Assembly: GCA_024663395.1 (NCBI GenBank)
Contig: JANFAH010000014.1
Location: 1-64,000, forward strand
DNA: 64,000 nucleotides
Source: Pisolithus tinctorius
Taxonomy: Eukaryota > Basidiomycota > Agaricomycetes > Boletales > Pisolithaceae
Reading direction: 5' to 3'
In this document: positions 47,293 through 59,241 of the stretch, piece by piece
How the letters are laid out: each line of letters opens with the position of its first letter
Numbering within the stretch: the stretch's first letter is position 1
The notes under the pieces: generated by a model
Database searches by the model: none
The model's input: the letters and a program-made list of their open reading frames with translations, nothing else
Told to the model about the DNA's origin: nothing
Position numbers and translations under genes: made by a program

Positions 47293-47548
47293 GCATCAGA
47301 CACATCAAGAGTCGAGGACTCGAGGCAGAGCTGGGTAAGTCTCCCTAGTCGCAACTAATCGAACGTTGAGTATTTTACACGTAGAGGCACAAAAAAAGAT
47401 GGTATTTGCCCGGTCTACAGCTTTTGTCTGTTTCTTTCCTTCGCCAAACTATCCGTCAAAGTGGCGGTTCTTAGATAGTCAGCTCAACCTCTCGACGATG
47501 TAGAAAGTCACTTTTTGATTACACTACCCTCGGGTTTATACCACACCG

Positions 47549-47605
47549 CGGGTCGAACGGGTTAGTATCAATAGTTCGACCCGTACCCGCTGCCTCAGGG
47601 TACGG
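47549..47605. repeat. Two adjacent inverted repeats (hairpins)
   Basis: CGGGTCGAAC at 47549-47558 pairs with GTTCGACCCG at 47574-47583 (15-nt loop). The overlapping CCGTACCC at 47581-47588 pairs with GGGTACGG at 47598-47605 (9-nt loop). The sequence style recalls subterminal repeats of fungal DNA transposons or MITEs, but no target-site duplication was found. Confidence 0.65.
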
Positions 47606-47881
47606 GGCACGGGGTTCATTCGCCGACCCCCCATGAACAACCCTACTCACGTAATCGCCTTGTTTACAAAGTCGCGGCACTTCCGGAGAATCGTCCGGCA
47701 ACCGCGAATTTGCATCAAACAGCTTCCAATTCATTCATCAGTATGACGCAGCTGTAAATAAGGTGTTTGCCATCCACAACGGCGTTATTCTCTGGTCAAC
47801 TCATTACAATAATTTTACAGCGACGATCGAGCTTGACCCTCTAGTACTAATACGCCTTCGAGCTGTCTGACCCTCTCTCAA

Positions 47882-50139
47882 ATGCAAAACGAGTCTCAGT
47901 TTCTTAGCTCCTCGAGCACTGCCAGCTCCTTGCAGGCACCTCGCACACCTTTCGAGGCGTCAACAAATCCTCCGGACCTACCATCAACCAGTGCATCAAC
48001 GACACTCCGTGATGTACCGCAGACGATTCTCTCTCGTTTAGCGTTCGTCAGGCTCCTTGGAGCAGGCGTCATCAAAGACATCAAAGCCCGCCTACCGTGG
48101 TATCTCAGTGACTGGACAGATGCTTGGAATTACCGTGTAGTCCCTGCAATAGCACTAATTTTCTGTGCAAAGTACGTCTACTTCTTCAACAATGTCAATC
48201 GTCAAGATAAAACACCAATTTGATCAGCGTACTTCCTGGAATTGCGTTCTCTCTAGACCTAATTGAGACAACAAATCAATACGGTATTTCAGAAGTCCTC
48301 CTTTCCACTTTCATGGCTGCCTTTATTTTTTCCGTGTTTGGAGCGCAGCCCCTGACCATCGCTGGTGTTACTGGTGCGCAATTTCTGAGCCATAACGTCA
48401 TCATTGTTCACATCTATACATAGGTCCCATCACGGTCTTTAACAAGACTATTTACAACATCCTCATGACACAGTCCAATCCCCCCAACTACCTGGATTTC
48501 ATTGGATGGGTGTATCTATGGGCTGCTGTCATTCACTGGATTACGGCTATTTTGAACTGTGTGTCTGACAATGTGTACCTCGGATTCAGCTAACCATCCT
48601 GTGAAGGGTGCAACTTTTTGAAATATGTCACCCTATTCTCTTGTGACACCTTCGGCTTCTACGTCTCTTGGATATACCTACAGTATGGCGTACAGGTGAT
48701 CACCAGACAATTCACTGGCGAATTCGTCAGTGCTGCAGTTGCAATAATTCTCGCCATTCTCATGGTGGTGACCTCCTTCATATTCCAAAAACTCTCCGAG
48801 AAGCCATACTTTCATCGCATCGTCCGACAACTCATCGCGGATTATGGTATGCCAATCTCGCTGGTGGCGACATCTGCCATGGCCTGTTGGGGTCGCTTCC
48901 ACTCTGCGAACGTACTTACCCTACCAGTTGGGGGCGCGTTTCAAGCTGCAAATGGGAGACCGTGGCTCGTCAAGTTTTGGGAACTTGACGGGAAGTGGAC
49001 TGATATTGCTTTGCCATTCGGAATTATCCTGTGGATATTGTTCTTTTTCGATCATAATGTTTCGGTCAGTGGACAGGCCGGCGTTTACTGTCGAGAAAAC
49101 CTGACGTCGATTTTGTAAAGTCGCTGATGGCTCAGGGTTCTCAATTCCCGCTTCGTAAACCACCGGGATTTCATTATGATTTTTTCCTTCTCGGCATCAC
49201 CACATTCCTCGCTGGACTCATCGGCGTCCCCGCGCCTAATGGATTGATCCCCCAAGCGCCTATTCATACTACCTCACTGCTGGTCATGGGTTACCCACCC
49301 CGTAATAGCGAAGAGGATGGGGCTTCGACTAGCCGGGTGGACCCGTCCGTGACTCCTCATATAGAAAAGAAGGAATATGAAGTTTCTTCATACCACGTCC
49401 CTCGTCCGAAAGAGATTCCTGTTGCAGTTGTAGAACAGCGTGTCTCGAATCTTGTTCAAGGTGCACTGTGCCTTGTTCTACTGACCGGTCCGCTTCTACA
49501 CGTTCTGGGTCTCATACCTCGGGGTGAGTCAGTCCTCGAATGTTTGGAACGCATCTTCACTAAAGATTGATACGCCAGGTGTTATAGCGGGCCTCTTGTA
49601 AGTGTATTGTATTTTGAAGCCCTGCTAACCAAGAAGACACTAACGTCCGATGACAAAGTTGGTTCATGGGCGCGGACGCACTTCAAGGCAACGGTATCAC
49701 GCTCAAATTACTATATCTTATGCGCGACAAGTCGTTCACACCTGCCGACGAGCCATTGCGCAAAGTCCGCACGTCACGCTTATTACTATTCGTCGGAATC
49801 CAGCTCGTCGGATTTGGTGTGACGTTTGCTGTTACGCAGACTGTCGGTGAGTTGTGTACTACCTTTTTTTTTTTGCCATGTGCATTCGGGTACGGCCTTT
49901 TGGGCTGACGTTACTGACATGTTTATTTGTCAGCGGCAATTGCATTCCCTGTTGTTATTCTCCTTCTAGTTCCTGTCAGAACATTGCTTATCCCTCGACT
50001 CTCATTCGCTCCGGAAGAATTGTCTATCCTTGACGGTCCTACGGCTTCCCCTTTTGTAAGTGTCGAGGACTCGAATAAATCTAGGTCAACCTGCTGATGC
50101 ACTTTATAGACCATGGAGTCTGTCGGAGGTTCCCTGTAG
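47882..50139 (+). CDS. BOR1: Bor1-type anion (borate/bicarbonate) transporter
   Basis: SLC4-like membrane transporter; the yeast homologue exports borate at the plasma membrane. ATG 47882 starts a Ser-rich cytosolic N-terminus, then ARLPWYLSDWTDAWNYRVVP. Membrane exons carry VLPGIAFSLDLIETTNQYG, FGAQPLTIAGVTG spliced to PITVFNKTIYNIL, FCDTFGFYVSWIYL-like helix (SCDTFGFYVSWIYLQYG), LPFGIILWILFFFDHNVS, GVPAPNGLIPQAPIHTTSLL and GIQLVGFGVTFAVTQTV, then FPVVILLLVPVRTLLIPRL. The last two exons end ELSILDGPTASPF and TMESVGGSL, with stop at 50139. All junctions I tested (about ten short introns) keep frame, so the gene is intact. Its 3' end from about 49429 is duplicated at 57.1 kb. Confidence 0.9.
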
Positions 50140-50386
50140 TCGAGGCGATTCCCTGCCCACCATCTAGTGCTCTTCGGTATCTGGTGGGGATTTGTATATC
50201 ACTTTCTCGCTGCCGTTCTGTTTATGTTCCTATCTCAGCTAGCCGTAGAAATGTACGCCATATCACATCTCCGATACGAGGAGATACCTTTGCAAGGACT
50301 AGTGCAGTAGTTGTGCTTTGTTGACCTGTGTTCAAATCTGCAGAAGGTGAAGCGCAAGAACACTGCGAGCTTGTGAAATATAATTA
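49429..50386 (+). repeat. bor1 3' segment of tandem duplication, copy 1
   Basis: From ctgttgcagttgtagaaca within a bor1 exon, through the last exons and about 250 nt of 3' flank, this matches 57145-58136 in the same orientation at high identity, introns included. Confidence 0.88.
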
Positions 50387-52272
50387 ACGGGGAACGTTTG
50401 TCGGGTTTCTCTCTCTAACGGGTCGAAGTACTCGAGGCAAAGACGGGATACAGATAGCGTTTGGAGCTTGAGTAAGCACGCTGACTCGGACAGGTACAGA
50501 AAGGGGCGGCGACTCATAGGGCAGCGCTACGAAGGAAAGGAGAAACTGGTAGAAGTACAGATTGGTAGCTGAAACGCGAGAACGACAAAACTGGAATTCT
50601 TCTGAAAGGCGAAACCTCATGACACTGAGAACACTAAAAATACATGAACGAGAACCGACAAGCCAGATAGCTGATAATGATAGGAGGAAGAAAAACTTGT
50701 AACAAGACGGGTATTCCGACTTTTGCACGATTTTTTTTTTTTTGGTGAGGTCAACTACTGTAACTGTGAGCCGCCAGACACCATCTTCGAAATTCTGTAC
50801 CTCCTTCATCACCTCCTTCACCACTGCCGTCGTCGGCGCTACCGTTAACCCAGTGACGGAGGCGTTGGTATTAGATGAAGCGAACACTGCCAGCCCGTGT
50901 ATCCGGAAAAGGTGAAAGCTGCTATCCAGGTACAGAGCCGTACTGATGCAGACTGGTGCGAGGGACTGACTTGTGTATACACCTCGTCAAGTTGGTCTGG
51001 ATGCACGTGCAACTTGTCTGCTTTCAACAATTCCGTTTCCACTGAACTTGGCACACGCTGGCTCTGGGAAATACGACACCGCGCCGCTAGGAATTTTCAT
51101 GCGTATCGACGGTATCGCTTGTGATGATAACGACACCCCTTCCTGAAGAATACCTTATTTATGCTCCCATTGAGCCACAACTCGACATCGTCCTCATCAT
51201 ACCTTCTCGACATCATGACATATGTTGTTCAGTTCCAGCAGGGAGATCACGGGCTTCCTAGCAGTGATCCGTCACGGCGACTGGTGTGTCCTACGGCTTG
51301 CGAGGGAGCGCGAGACTTGTCGCAGCCATCTAGCATCACCCGATGAGGACCTCGGGATATGACCATGTATTGTCTTGGTGCCTTTGTGAGTAAAGGAACA
51401 GCGTCGAGAACAGGGTCATCCGGGGTTCATGAAAATTGATGACGCCTAACCTCCGGAAGTTCACGCTTGCATTGTGGACTCATTCTCTAGTACGACCATT
51501 CGTGTCGACTCAATTCATCTAAGTCCCGGGATAGCATAACGGAGGAGTGAGTCGAACGGACGACGACCTTAAGCATTGGCCGTCATACCAGCAACGATGG
51601 CCTCGTGAACCAGCCCAAGGTGATCACCAAGTCAGACTGTTGGCTGTCGAATTGTGCCGGCGAATGTGTCCACTCCGCATTGCCACTCCACAACTGCTTG
51701 AATTCCGTCATTTTGTCTCTTGCTTTGTAACGCTAAGATATTCTTCAGGCGCTGTCAAGCTCACCGACAACCCGCCAACACGGTAGGGTCGAGAGTCAGA
51801 GATCATGCGTAGGCGCACGACAATGTCCATGCACTCACGTGTGACGAGTGCTCAGGTGGGAACTGAACATGTATTATCATCGCGTAGGGCCTTGGTATTG
51901 TGGGCAGCATTCGGATCCTGGGGTGAGGAAGTGAAGGTTTGAGGGTATCGGCGGGGGTGATGGTATAGTAGAGCTCAAAGATTTGTCGGGACCGCGTGCG
52001 CGGCAGCGGGCATTACCTGGGATTGGACGATTGTAGACACTTGTGCCAACAGCATCACCACGTAACCACTTAGCGCATTTCTGCCAACCCTTGCCCCATC
52101 GGTCTTGAAAAACAAGATGTAACTTTGCCACGTGCCTCGATCCTATGATATCTATAGCTTGAGGAACGTGTAGACCACATTGCCAGGGTGCTGCGAGTAA
52201 GTCTGCATGCATCGTTCTTTTCCCCACTAAACTCCAAGACAAGCTGTGTTGGTGGACTTGCCGGCGACGACG
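50140..52272. other. Intergenic upstream of WD40-TPR-HET gene A
   Basis: Left part is duplicated bor1 3' flank. 50388-51190 has little match in the second unit apart from a short stretch near 50730-50770. It includes a minus-strand frame (50384-51054) of unknown meaning. 51193-51370 is inverted relative to the second unit. 51870-52272 is again colinear with 58770-59241 and is the probable promoter and leader. Confidence 0.5.
51193..51370 (+). repeat. Micro-inverted segment, copy 1
   Basis: Reverse complement of 58248-58439 with many shared blocks (for example gtcctacggcttgcgaggg and tatgttgttcagttYcag). The sequence on the right (cctttgtgagtaaaggaac) is in direct orientation in both units, so only this piece flipped. 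Confidence 0.8.
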
Positions 52273-55200
52273 ATGGGTACGTACCAGCAGTCAGATATGC
52301 TGAGGTAGCCCTACTGACAGTGGTTGAGATGCAAAACGGATCGAAATCGTATCTCAGAATGATGTGTGGGCGGTTGCCTTCGTGCGTGAAAGTCAGGTCG
52401 TAGGAGGACACGGCACCGGTGATATTTGTCGATGGAATATTACGGACGGAGAACAACAGGGTCCAACCATGCAAGCGAGTGGAGGACCTAGCGGCATCCT
52501 GTCTATTGCCGTTTCCCGGGATGGCCAGTTCATGGTAACCGGAGACTACAGAAACAAGGCGATTGTTTGGAAACTGGCCACTCATGAAAAGGTGCGCGAG
52601 TTCACAGAACACAGCACCAATGTAACGGGGGTCGATATCTCGAGCGACGGTGCTAAATTTGCATCTGCGGACTTGAGTAGCGCCCAGATATTCAGCATCA
52701 ATTCGGGTATCCGACTCCTCTCTCCCCTCTCACACGACCGGGTTGCTGGTGTCAAGTTCTCCCCAGACCGCAGTCGACTTGCTACCGCTTCAGAGGATTA
52801 CGGTGTCCGTGTCTACAACACCAACGATGGCAGTATCTTGTTTAATTCAGGTCTTGACGGTTCAACCGGTGCAGAGTCGAGAACCCGGTTGGCCTGGTCA
52901 TCTGATAGCCAGCAGCTGTTCGTCGCACCCAGAGGCAAAATCATTTGTTTCGACCTTTTCGAACCTTCGCCTTCAGAATGGCCGATCCATGAAAATGGAA
53001 ATCCGGTATATATAGCATCCAACGGCAGATTCATTGCATGTGCCGCGGGCTCATCGGTTTCGCTATGGGATTGTGCGTCCCACAAGCAGATCAGTGGCAT
53101 TATCAAACACACCACAAGGGTTGGATGTGTTGCTCTCTCACCAAGTGGGCGGTATCTCGCATGTGGAAATGGTCGCAATGTCACAATTCACGATCTCAGA
53201 GGTGTCCTTCCCGCCGAGTATTTCGACTGTGGTGTAAGCCTACTAGCAACTCATGAAACTCGCATTGCTGACAATCATTATGCTGCATAACACCTTAATC
53301 TATCAATAACTCCATGCTTCTCAGCCTCCGCTCATACAAGTGACTGATGAGACCCTCAAGTCATGGAGACAGGACGACCTGACGAACGCTGAAAGCCTGC
53401 TGTCAGAGGAGATCACAAGTACTTCCATTCCTAAACACTACGTGCTAGCAAACCGCGCTCTTATAAGAGCACGTTTGGGATGCTTTGCTAATGCGATGAA
53501 GGACGCCGAAGAGGTGAGTCTACTTTCTCATTTCGTGCACATGTCTGCTCACGCATTGGGTCTCAAGTCCCTCCAAGTCCAACCATCACCTATTGGCTAT
53601 ATTGCGAAGGCAGTCACTCTACTCGGCCAGGGCGATCGAGAGGGTGCGCTATGGATATTCGACTTTGCCTCGCATGACTGCGAGCCGCACGACAACAAAT
53701 TTCTCTTACTACTGAAAGTGCGTGAGGTGATCTAGATCGTCCTCAAAATGTCTACATTCCCCCCAGTCGATCCTTGTGTCAGAATCCGACAATCAGAAAG
53801 AGGCGATAATGCGCATAGAGCACCTTGCTAAGAGAGCAAAATATGACAACGATAACGCCGCTGCCTACCTTTACACCCAGGCACGTGCCTTGCGTGGTGC
53901 AGACATATAAGTATCACCACTGATGCATCCCGCAGGTCCTTGGAGGTTTGCACATGAAGAACAAAGATTACGAACGTGCAGTACAATGTATCGACTGTGC
54001 GAAGAATCTAAACCCAAAGAACAAACCGTGCCCACCGCTAGTTACGATCTCGCTCGTAGGTCTTCTGCTGATATTACCTGTTAACCTAACCCTCCGTGAA
54101 GATATTTGGGTGGAGTTTCAATGCACCGGACATCGTTCTCCTGCAACGCCGATGTGAAACTCTCTATGCTGAGGGATATACAGCTGAGACTGTGGAGTTC
54201 TTCCTCGACATCATCAGGACATCAGACAAGGAGTTGCTGGCGAGCAAGAAAATTGCAGATTGGGTTGCAGGTATGTCTTGCACCGACTACTCTGGTTAAC
54301 ATGCATGCTCATGCCCACCACCAGATTTTGCCAAAAATTGTAGTGTGAGACTTGATGGTATTGGTAACGAAGCCTTTGGATCTGCAACAAATGATGACGC
54401 AATAACACAACACTATGCTGTATTACCTCTAAGTCTTGCAGGTCTGTTTATCAGGTGGAGCAGAGATCGAGCAGCAAAGGGGATGTGGGAGAGTGCACTG
54501 CAGAATGCCAATGAGGTGTGCATGGTGTTTGTCTAGGCTTCTTGTATGAGTTGATTCCCTACAATAATCACACAGGCAGTGAAACTGGACCCCTCCTGCC
54601 CTTGGGGCTATGAGGCCAGGCATGTGGCGCTTCATGGAGCAAAACAGTATGACGAAGCAATCAATGCTTTCGAATCTATGTTGCAAGTGATCGAACAGTC
54701 CCATGACCCTGTAATCAGCGGTATGGATCTTCCCTTTGAATCTAATACATGCAAATAATGGTTACACAGAACTACGCAAGAACTACATCTCTCCTTCCGA
54801 GACAATTGCAGCTGTTGATCCTGTCGTTCGTAGGATCCTCAAAACTCGTCCCCTCATCGTCATTGATGTCAACACTGGTTCCCTTTGTGACGGTCCTGAG
54901 CAGATCCGTATCTTCAAGGCTAGTCCAACATTCAAAGAGCTTGTTTCGTCATTGACAAGGGATGGTGAGCGGATCCGAGAAGTGGTTGAAAGGTTTTTTG
55001 GATATGTCATGTTCTCTCACGTATGGCACCGGGACGGTGAACCATCGTTCCAGGAGGTCGACAAGGTCAAATCTGTCTGGAAACTCCCCGACATGCCTCA
55101 GAATGAGAAGTTGCGCAATTTCTGCAAGGAGACACGCAAACTTGGACACAACTGGGCATGGTCAGATACGTGTTGTATCGACAAGACCAAAAGTTCCATT

Positions 55201-56388
55201 CTTGATCAATCTCTCGCATCCATGTACGAATGGTATGCGAATTCGGTCGCCACACTTGTATTCCTTGCTGGCGTAGCACACCCGTCCAAGCCTGGTGACC
55301 TTACACGTAGTTTGTGGATGACGCGAGCGTGGACTTTACAGGAACTTCTCTCACCGAAAGTTATCTTTTTCTATGATTCCCAGTGGAAATTATACCTCGG
55401 CAATACTGGTGCGAATCACAAGGAATCCCCAGCGATCTTGCAAGAACTAGCAGATGCTATCATGATTCCCCCCGGAACCATCGCTTCGTTCTCTCCAGAC
55501 GATCTCGGGGTGCGCGAAAAACTTCGTCTCGCTTCCACACGCAATGCGACAGTTGACGAAGATGTTGCGTATTCTCTCATTGGCATATTCAAGTCTGATC
55601 TTAGGCCTCACTACGGCGAAGGAGCCGACGCTCTCGGACACCTCCTGGATGAGATCGTGGCCCGCTCCGGGGAGGTCACCGTGCTTACGTGGTCAGGAGA
55701 GTCATCGTCATACAACAGTTGTCTGCCGGCTTCCCTTCGCGTTTACAGCCAGACTCCTTACAGCCCTTCATCACTCGAAGGGGAGGAGATGGAAAGGCGT
55801 ATCGAGGAATTAAGTGTCAAGTTCCACCGACAACAAGCGCGGACTATATTTAATGAGATCAACCGTCTCCCCCCCGCCCGTTTTGCAACCCGACGTCTAT
55901 ACCTTCCGTGCATCGTCTTCTCTGTGAAAAATCTCGAGATGCTTCATCCAATCTCGAGCCCGCGGTTGTTCAGCGATGAGAAGTTATATCGTGCCAGGGT
56001 ATCGGGGCTCGGCCAAGTGGAGTTCACGACCGCAGACCGTCTCTCGCTGAACGGGCCACAGCAACTCGTCTTTGCGCACCCTTGGATTCATTATATTCGA
56101 GGTCCAAGTGGAGGAATTACCTGGGAAGATGACTCGGAGTCTGATACTGACTCTGATTCGGCTGAAGTTGCGCCATTACCCGCTGTCCCCGCGCTTCAAG
56201 TTGACCACTATACCCGGGCACTGGAGATGATTGCCCGCCTCGGACAGCCGTTCAGCGCATTGCTTCTGATGAAGCAGCCCAGTGGAGAGTACAGGAGGGT
56301 CGCCGCAGAGAACGAGATTGTCGTCCCGGGACTTGGAACCAACATCACCTCCAAAAATATTCGGGCGAGAGTCTTGGAAATCCTTTGA
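52273..56388 (+). CDS. WD40-TPR-HET receptor-like protein, copy A
   Basis: One multi-domain protein of about 1,200 residues. The proposed start is ATG 52273: exon 1 contributes only ATGG, a 52-nt intron follows, then KRIEIVSQNDVWAVAFV. Residues about 10-300 are divergent WD40 repeats (RWNITDGEQQGPTM, SIAVSRDGQFMVTGDY, VKFSPDRSRLATASED, VALSPSGRYLACGNG, ending LPAEYFDCG). An intron leads in frame to a TPR array (TDETLKSWRQDDLTNAESLL, NRALIRARLGCFANAMKDAE, PSPIGYIAKAVTLLGQGDRE, KGMWESALQNANE, WGYEARHVALHGAKQYDEAI). After LRKNYISPSETIAAVDPVV comes a HET domain: FFGYVMFSHVW, GHNWAWSDTCCIDKT, SLWMTRAWTLQELL, GVREKLRLASTRNATVDEDV, YSLIGIFKSDLRPHYGEG. The C-terminus has an acidic Ser/Asp linker and ends NIRARVLEIL. 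One intron has a GC donor (53881-53935). HET domains trigger cell death in fungal non-self recognition. I see no NACHT or NB-ARC; the WD40/TPR part is the likely sensor (inference). Confidence 0.83.
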
Positions 56389-56579
56389 TGTGTGTGGGGG
56401 GTTGGGTTCAGCTGCTGGTTTTTACAGTTTGTTGGTTTACCTGCCGAGACGGAACCTCCAGAGTGTTCGTGACAACACTTCCTACTTGATACCTGAAGCT
56501 GAGTTAGAGTTCTGCTCATACCCATGTACTATAAACGACGAGTCTCCATAACTTCTCCCATTCAATTACTCCTTGCACG

Positions 56580-57139
56580 AATTATATACAATGGGATCAA
56601 TGGTCTTTTCCCCGCCCGTTTTGCAACCCGATGTCTACATCTTCCATGCATCGTCTTCTCTGTAAGAAGTCTCGAAAACCCACGAGCTGACAATAAGAAG
56701 CTTTATCGTACCAGGATATCAGGACTTGGAAATGTAGAGTTCACGACTGCAGATGATCTGCCACTGCATGAGCCAAAGAAACTCGTTTTCGCGAATCCTT
56801 TAATTGATTATCCGAGGTCCGAACAGTGGGGTTACTTGGGGAGATGACTCGGGGTCTGGTACTGACTCCAACTCGGATGAGGTTGTGCCGAAGCCCGCTG
56901 TCTCTGTGCTTCAGGATGACAATTATACTCGGGCTCTAGAGATGGTTGCTCGCCTCAGACAGCCTTTCAACGCTTTGCTTCTTGTGCAGCAGTCGAATGG
57001 AACGTACAAGAGGGCGGCTGCAGAGAACCGGATTGTCGTTCCGGGACTTGGAGCTAACATCCCTCCAAGAACATCCGGGCGAAGGTGTTGGATATCCTTT
57101 GACGTGTATGTATTGGGTTGGTGTCTAGCTGCTGGTTGA
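56580..57139 (+). pseudogene. HET C-terminal relic, copy B
   Basis: Third copy of the last about 180 residues of the WD40-TPR-HET gene: FPARFATRCLHLPCIVFSVR, RTRISGLGNVEFTTADDLPL and VSVLQDDNYTRALEMVARLR are recognisable. A two-base deletion near 56812 (gattatccg versus attatattcg in copy A) shifts the frame, and a one-base loss near 57065 changes the end to RTSGRRCWISF. No HET core is present. It lies 190 nt after copy A and abuts the duplicated bor1 tail. Confidence 0.85.
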
Positions 57140-57144
57140 TAAAG

Positions 57145-57867
57145 ATACTGTTGCAGTTGTAGAACAACACGTCTCGAATCTTGTTCAAGGTGCATTGTGC
57201 CTTGTTCTACTAACCGGTCCGCTACTACACGTTCTGGGTCTCATACCTCGGGGGTGAGTCAGTCCTCGAATGTTTGGAACGCATCTCTACTAAAGATTGA
57301 TACGCCAGGTGTTATAGCGGGCCTCTTGTAAGTGCATTGTATTTTGAAGCCCTGCTAACCAATAAGACACTATCGTCCGATGACAAAGTTGGTTCATGGG
57401 CGCGGACGCACTTCAAGGCAATGGTATCATGCTCAAATTGCTATATCCTATGCGCGACAAGTCGCTCACGCCTGCCGACGAGCCATTGCGCAAAGTCCGC
57501 ACGTCACGCCTATTACTGTTCGTTGGAATCCAACTCGTCGGGTTTGGTGTGACGTTTGCTGTTACGCAGACTGTCGGTGAGTTGTGCACTACCTTTTTTT
57601 TTTTGCCATGTGCATTCAGGTACGGCCTTTGGGGTTGACGTTGCTGACATGTTTGTTTGTCAGCGGCAATTGCATTCCCTGTTGTTATTCTCCTCCTCGT
57701 TCCTGTCAGAACATTGCTTATCCCTCGACTCTCATTCACTCCGGAAGAATTGTCTATCCTTGACGGTCCTACGGCTTCCCCTTTTGTGAGTGTCGGGCAC
57801 TCGAATAAATCTAGGTCAATCTGCTGATACACTACAGACTATGGAGTCTGTCGGAGGTCCCCTGTAG
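57145..57867 (+). pseudogene. Truncated duplicate of bor1 3' exons
   Basis: Begins abruptly at ctgttgcagttgtagaac inside a bor1 exon and then follows the parent through its last exons: NLVQGALCLVLLTGPLLHV, GADALQGNGIMLKLLYPMR, GIQLVGFGVTFAVTQTV, VILLLVPVRTLLIPRLSFT and TMESVGGPL, with stop at 57867. All exons and introns are retained with few changes. One G is gained at the donor after LIPRG (ctcgggggtgag). Without start or N-terminal helices it cannot make a transporter; it marks the junction of the tandem duplication. Confidence 0.88.
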
Positions 57868-58136
57868 TCGAAGCGATTTCCTGCTCACCAGCTCGAGCTC
57901 TTCAGCATCTGGTGGGGATTTGTATATCACTTTCTCGCTGCCGTTCTGTTTGTGTTCCTATCTCAACTAGTCGTAAAATTAGAGACTGCTTATGTAGAGA
58001 TGTACGCCATATCACCTCTCCGGTACGAGATACCTTTGCAAGGAATAGCGCGACAGTCGTGCTTCGTTCAACTGTGTTGAATACAGGGCAGGCGCAAAGC
58101 GCAAGAACGCTGTGAGCCTGTGAGATACAACTAAAG
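57145..58136 (+). repeat. bor1 3' segment of tandem duplication, copy 2
   Basis: Partner of 49429-50386. The small length difference is mostly a short insertion in the 3' flank near 57975-58000 (aattagagactgcttatgt-like). Confidence 0.88.
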
Positions 58137-59241
58137 GTAGACGGTTTCATTGCCATCGGTTTTTTTTTGGCCCTCTAGCAACGAGAACTTTTGTACGACT
58201 TCATTCTGGTAAGGTGAACTTACTACGGTTGTCATCGTCCTAGGACTATACATAGTCATATCCCGGGGCCATCATCAGGCGAAGCCAGACGGCGACGACA
58301 ATTCTCGTGGTCCCTCGCAAGCCGTAGGACACTCACCAGCTGCCGTGGCGGGTCCACTGTTAGGAAGACTTTCATCGCCCAGTGATTTCCCTACTGAAAC
58401 TGAACAACATACACCACGACGTCGTGAATGTATGATGGGTACCTTTGCGAGTAAAGGAACGGGGAGTCCTCGACTTGTGAAGTGTATTCAACCGAGACGG
58501 AATGGGCATACACCCTGGATCTGGATTAGATAGCCTGAAAAGCCAAGACTCACAAGTGACGAAGAGGAATGTTACTTCGCGTGATCGGCTCACATCGAAC
58601 TGCGAGGCGTCGAAGCACTCGAACTGATGTGCATGTAAATGGATGGGATGTTCGCCGATGACGATAAGACTGTCTGTCGTATCATATTCTATCTCTTCCA
58701 TCTCAATGGGGTGATGCACGCGTTGATGAGCCTAGTGATGGATAGTGAAGAGGTGCGGCCCACATGTGTCTTATCATTGCATGAGGCCTTGGTGCCATTG
58801 GCAGAATTCGATCCTGCGGAGAAGGTTTGAGGGCACCGGCGAGCGTGGAACCTAAAGATGGTGTTAGGACTGAGTGCAGGGTAGAGGGCATTGATACATG
58901 CGCTCGATAGTTTTCTGGGATTGGATGATTGTAGACATCCCGATACGCCACCACATCTTCCTTCGACACGTTTCCACCAACCCTTGTCCTATGCGTGACC
59001 TCATGCAGTCGGAAACACCGGATGTTGTGGAGCTCAGACCTGCACCGCCAAATCTTCATTGGATCCTTGATGATGAAGAACACGATGCGACTCTGATGGT
59101 GTGAACCGACTCATACCGACGTGCGGCCTGAGGAACGTGTGGGCTACATATTTGAGTACCATGAGTAAGTCTACGGTACATCATTCTTTTCCCCTCCAAA
59201 CTCCAGGATAAGCTGTGTTGGCGGATTTGCCAGCGATGACG
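58137..59241. other. Intergenic upstream of WD40-TPR-HET gene C
   Basis: Corresponds to 50387-52272 of the first unit but is about 760 nt shorter. It contains the micro-inverted segment (58248-58439) and, from about 58770, the colinear leader region. No supported gene. Confidence 0.5.
58248..58439 (-). repeat. Micro-inverted segment, copy 2
   Basis: Reverse complement of 51193-51370; see that entry for the shared blocks. Confidence 0.8.

Larger units (their letters stand above)
46481..47881. other. Divergent intergenic region with repeats
   Basis: Upstream of the proline-rich gene (minus) and bor1 (plus). No supported gene. It holds a 69-bp tandem duplication near 47.2 kb and two adjacent GC-rich hairpins near 47.55 kb, listed separately. 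Confidence 0.5.

Noticed and set aside
58372..58719. Minus-strand frame with HPIHLHAHQF, resembling a multicopper oxidase copper motif
   Set aside because: No other copper motif (HCHIxxH, HWHG) occurs near it. The region is rearranged intergenic DNA, and the matching part of the first unit does not preserve the frame. Treated as chance.
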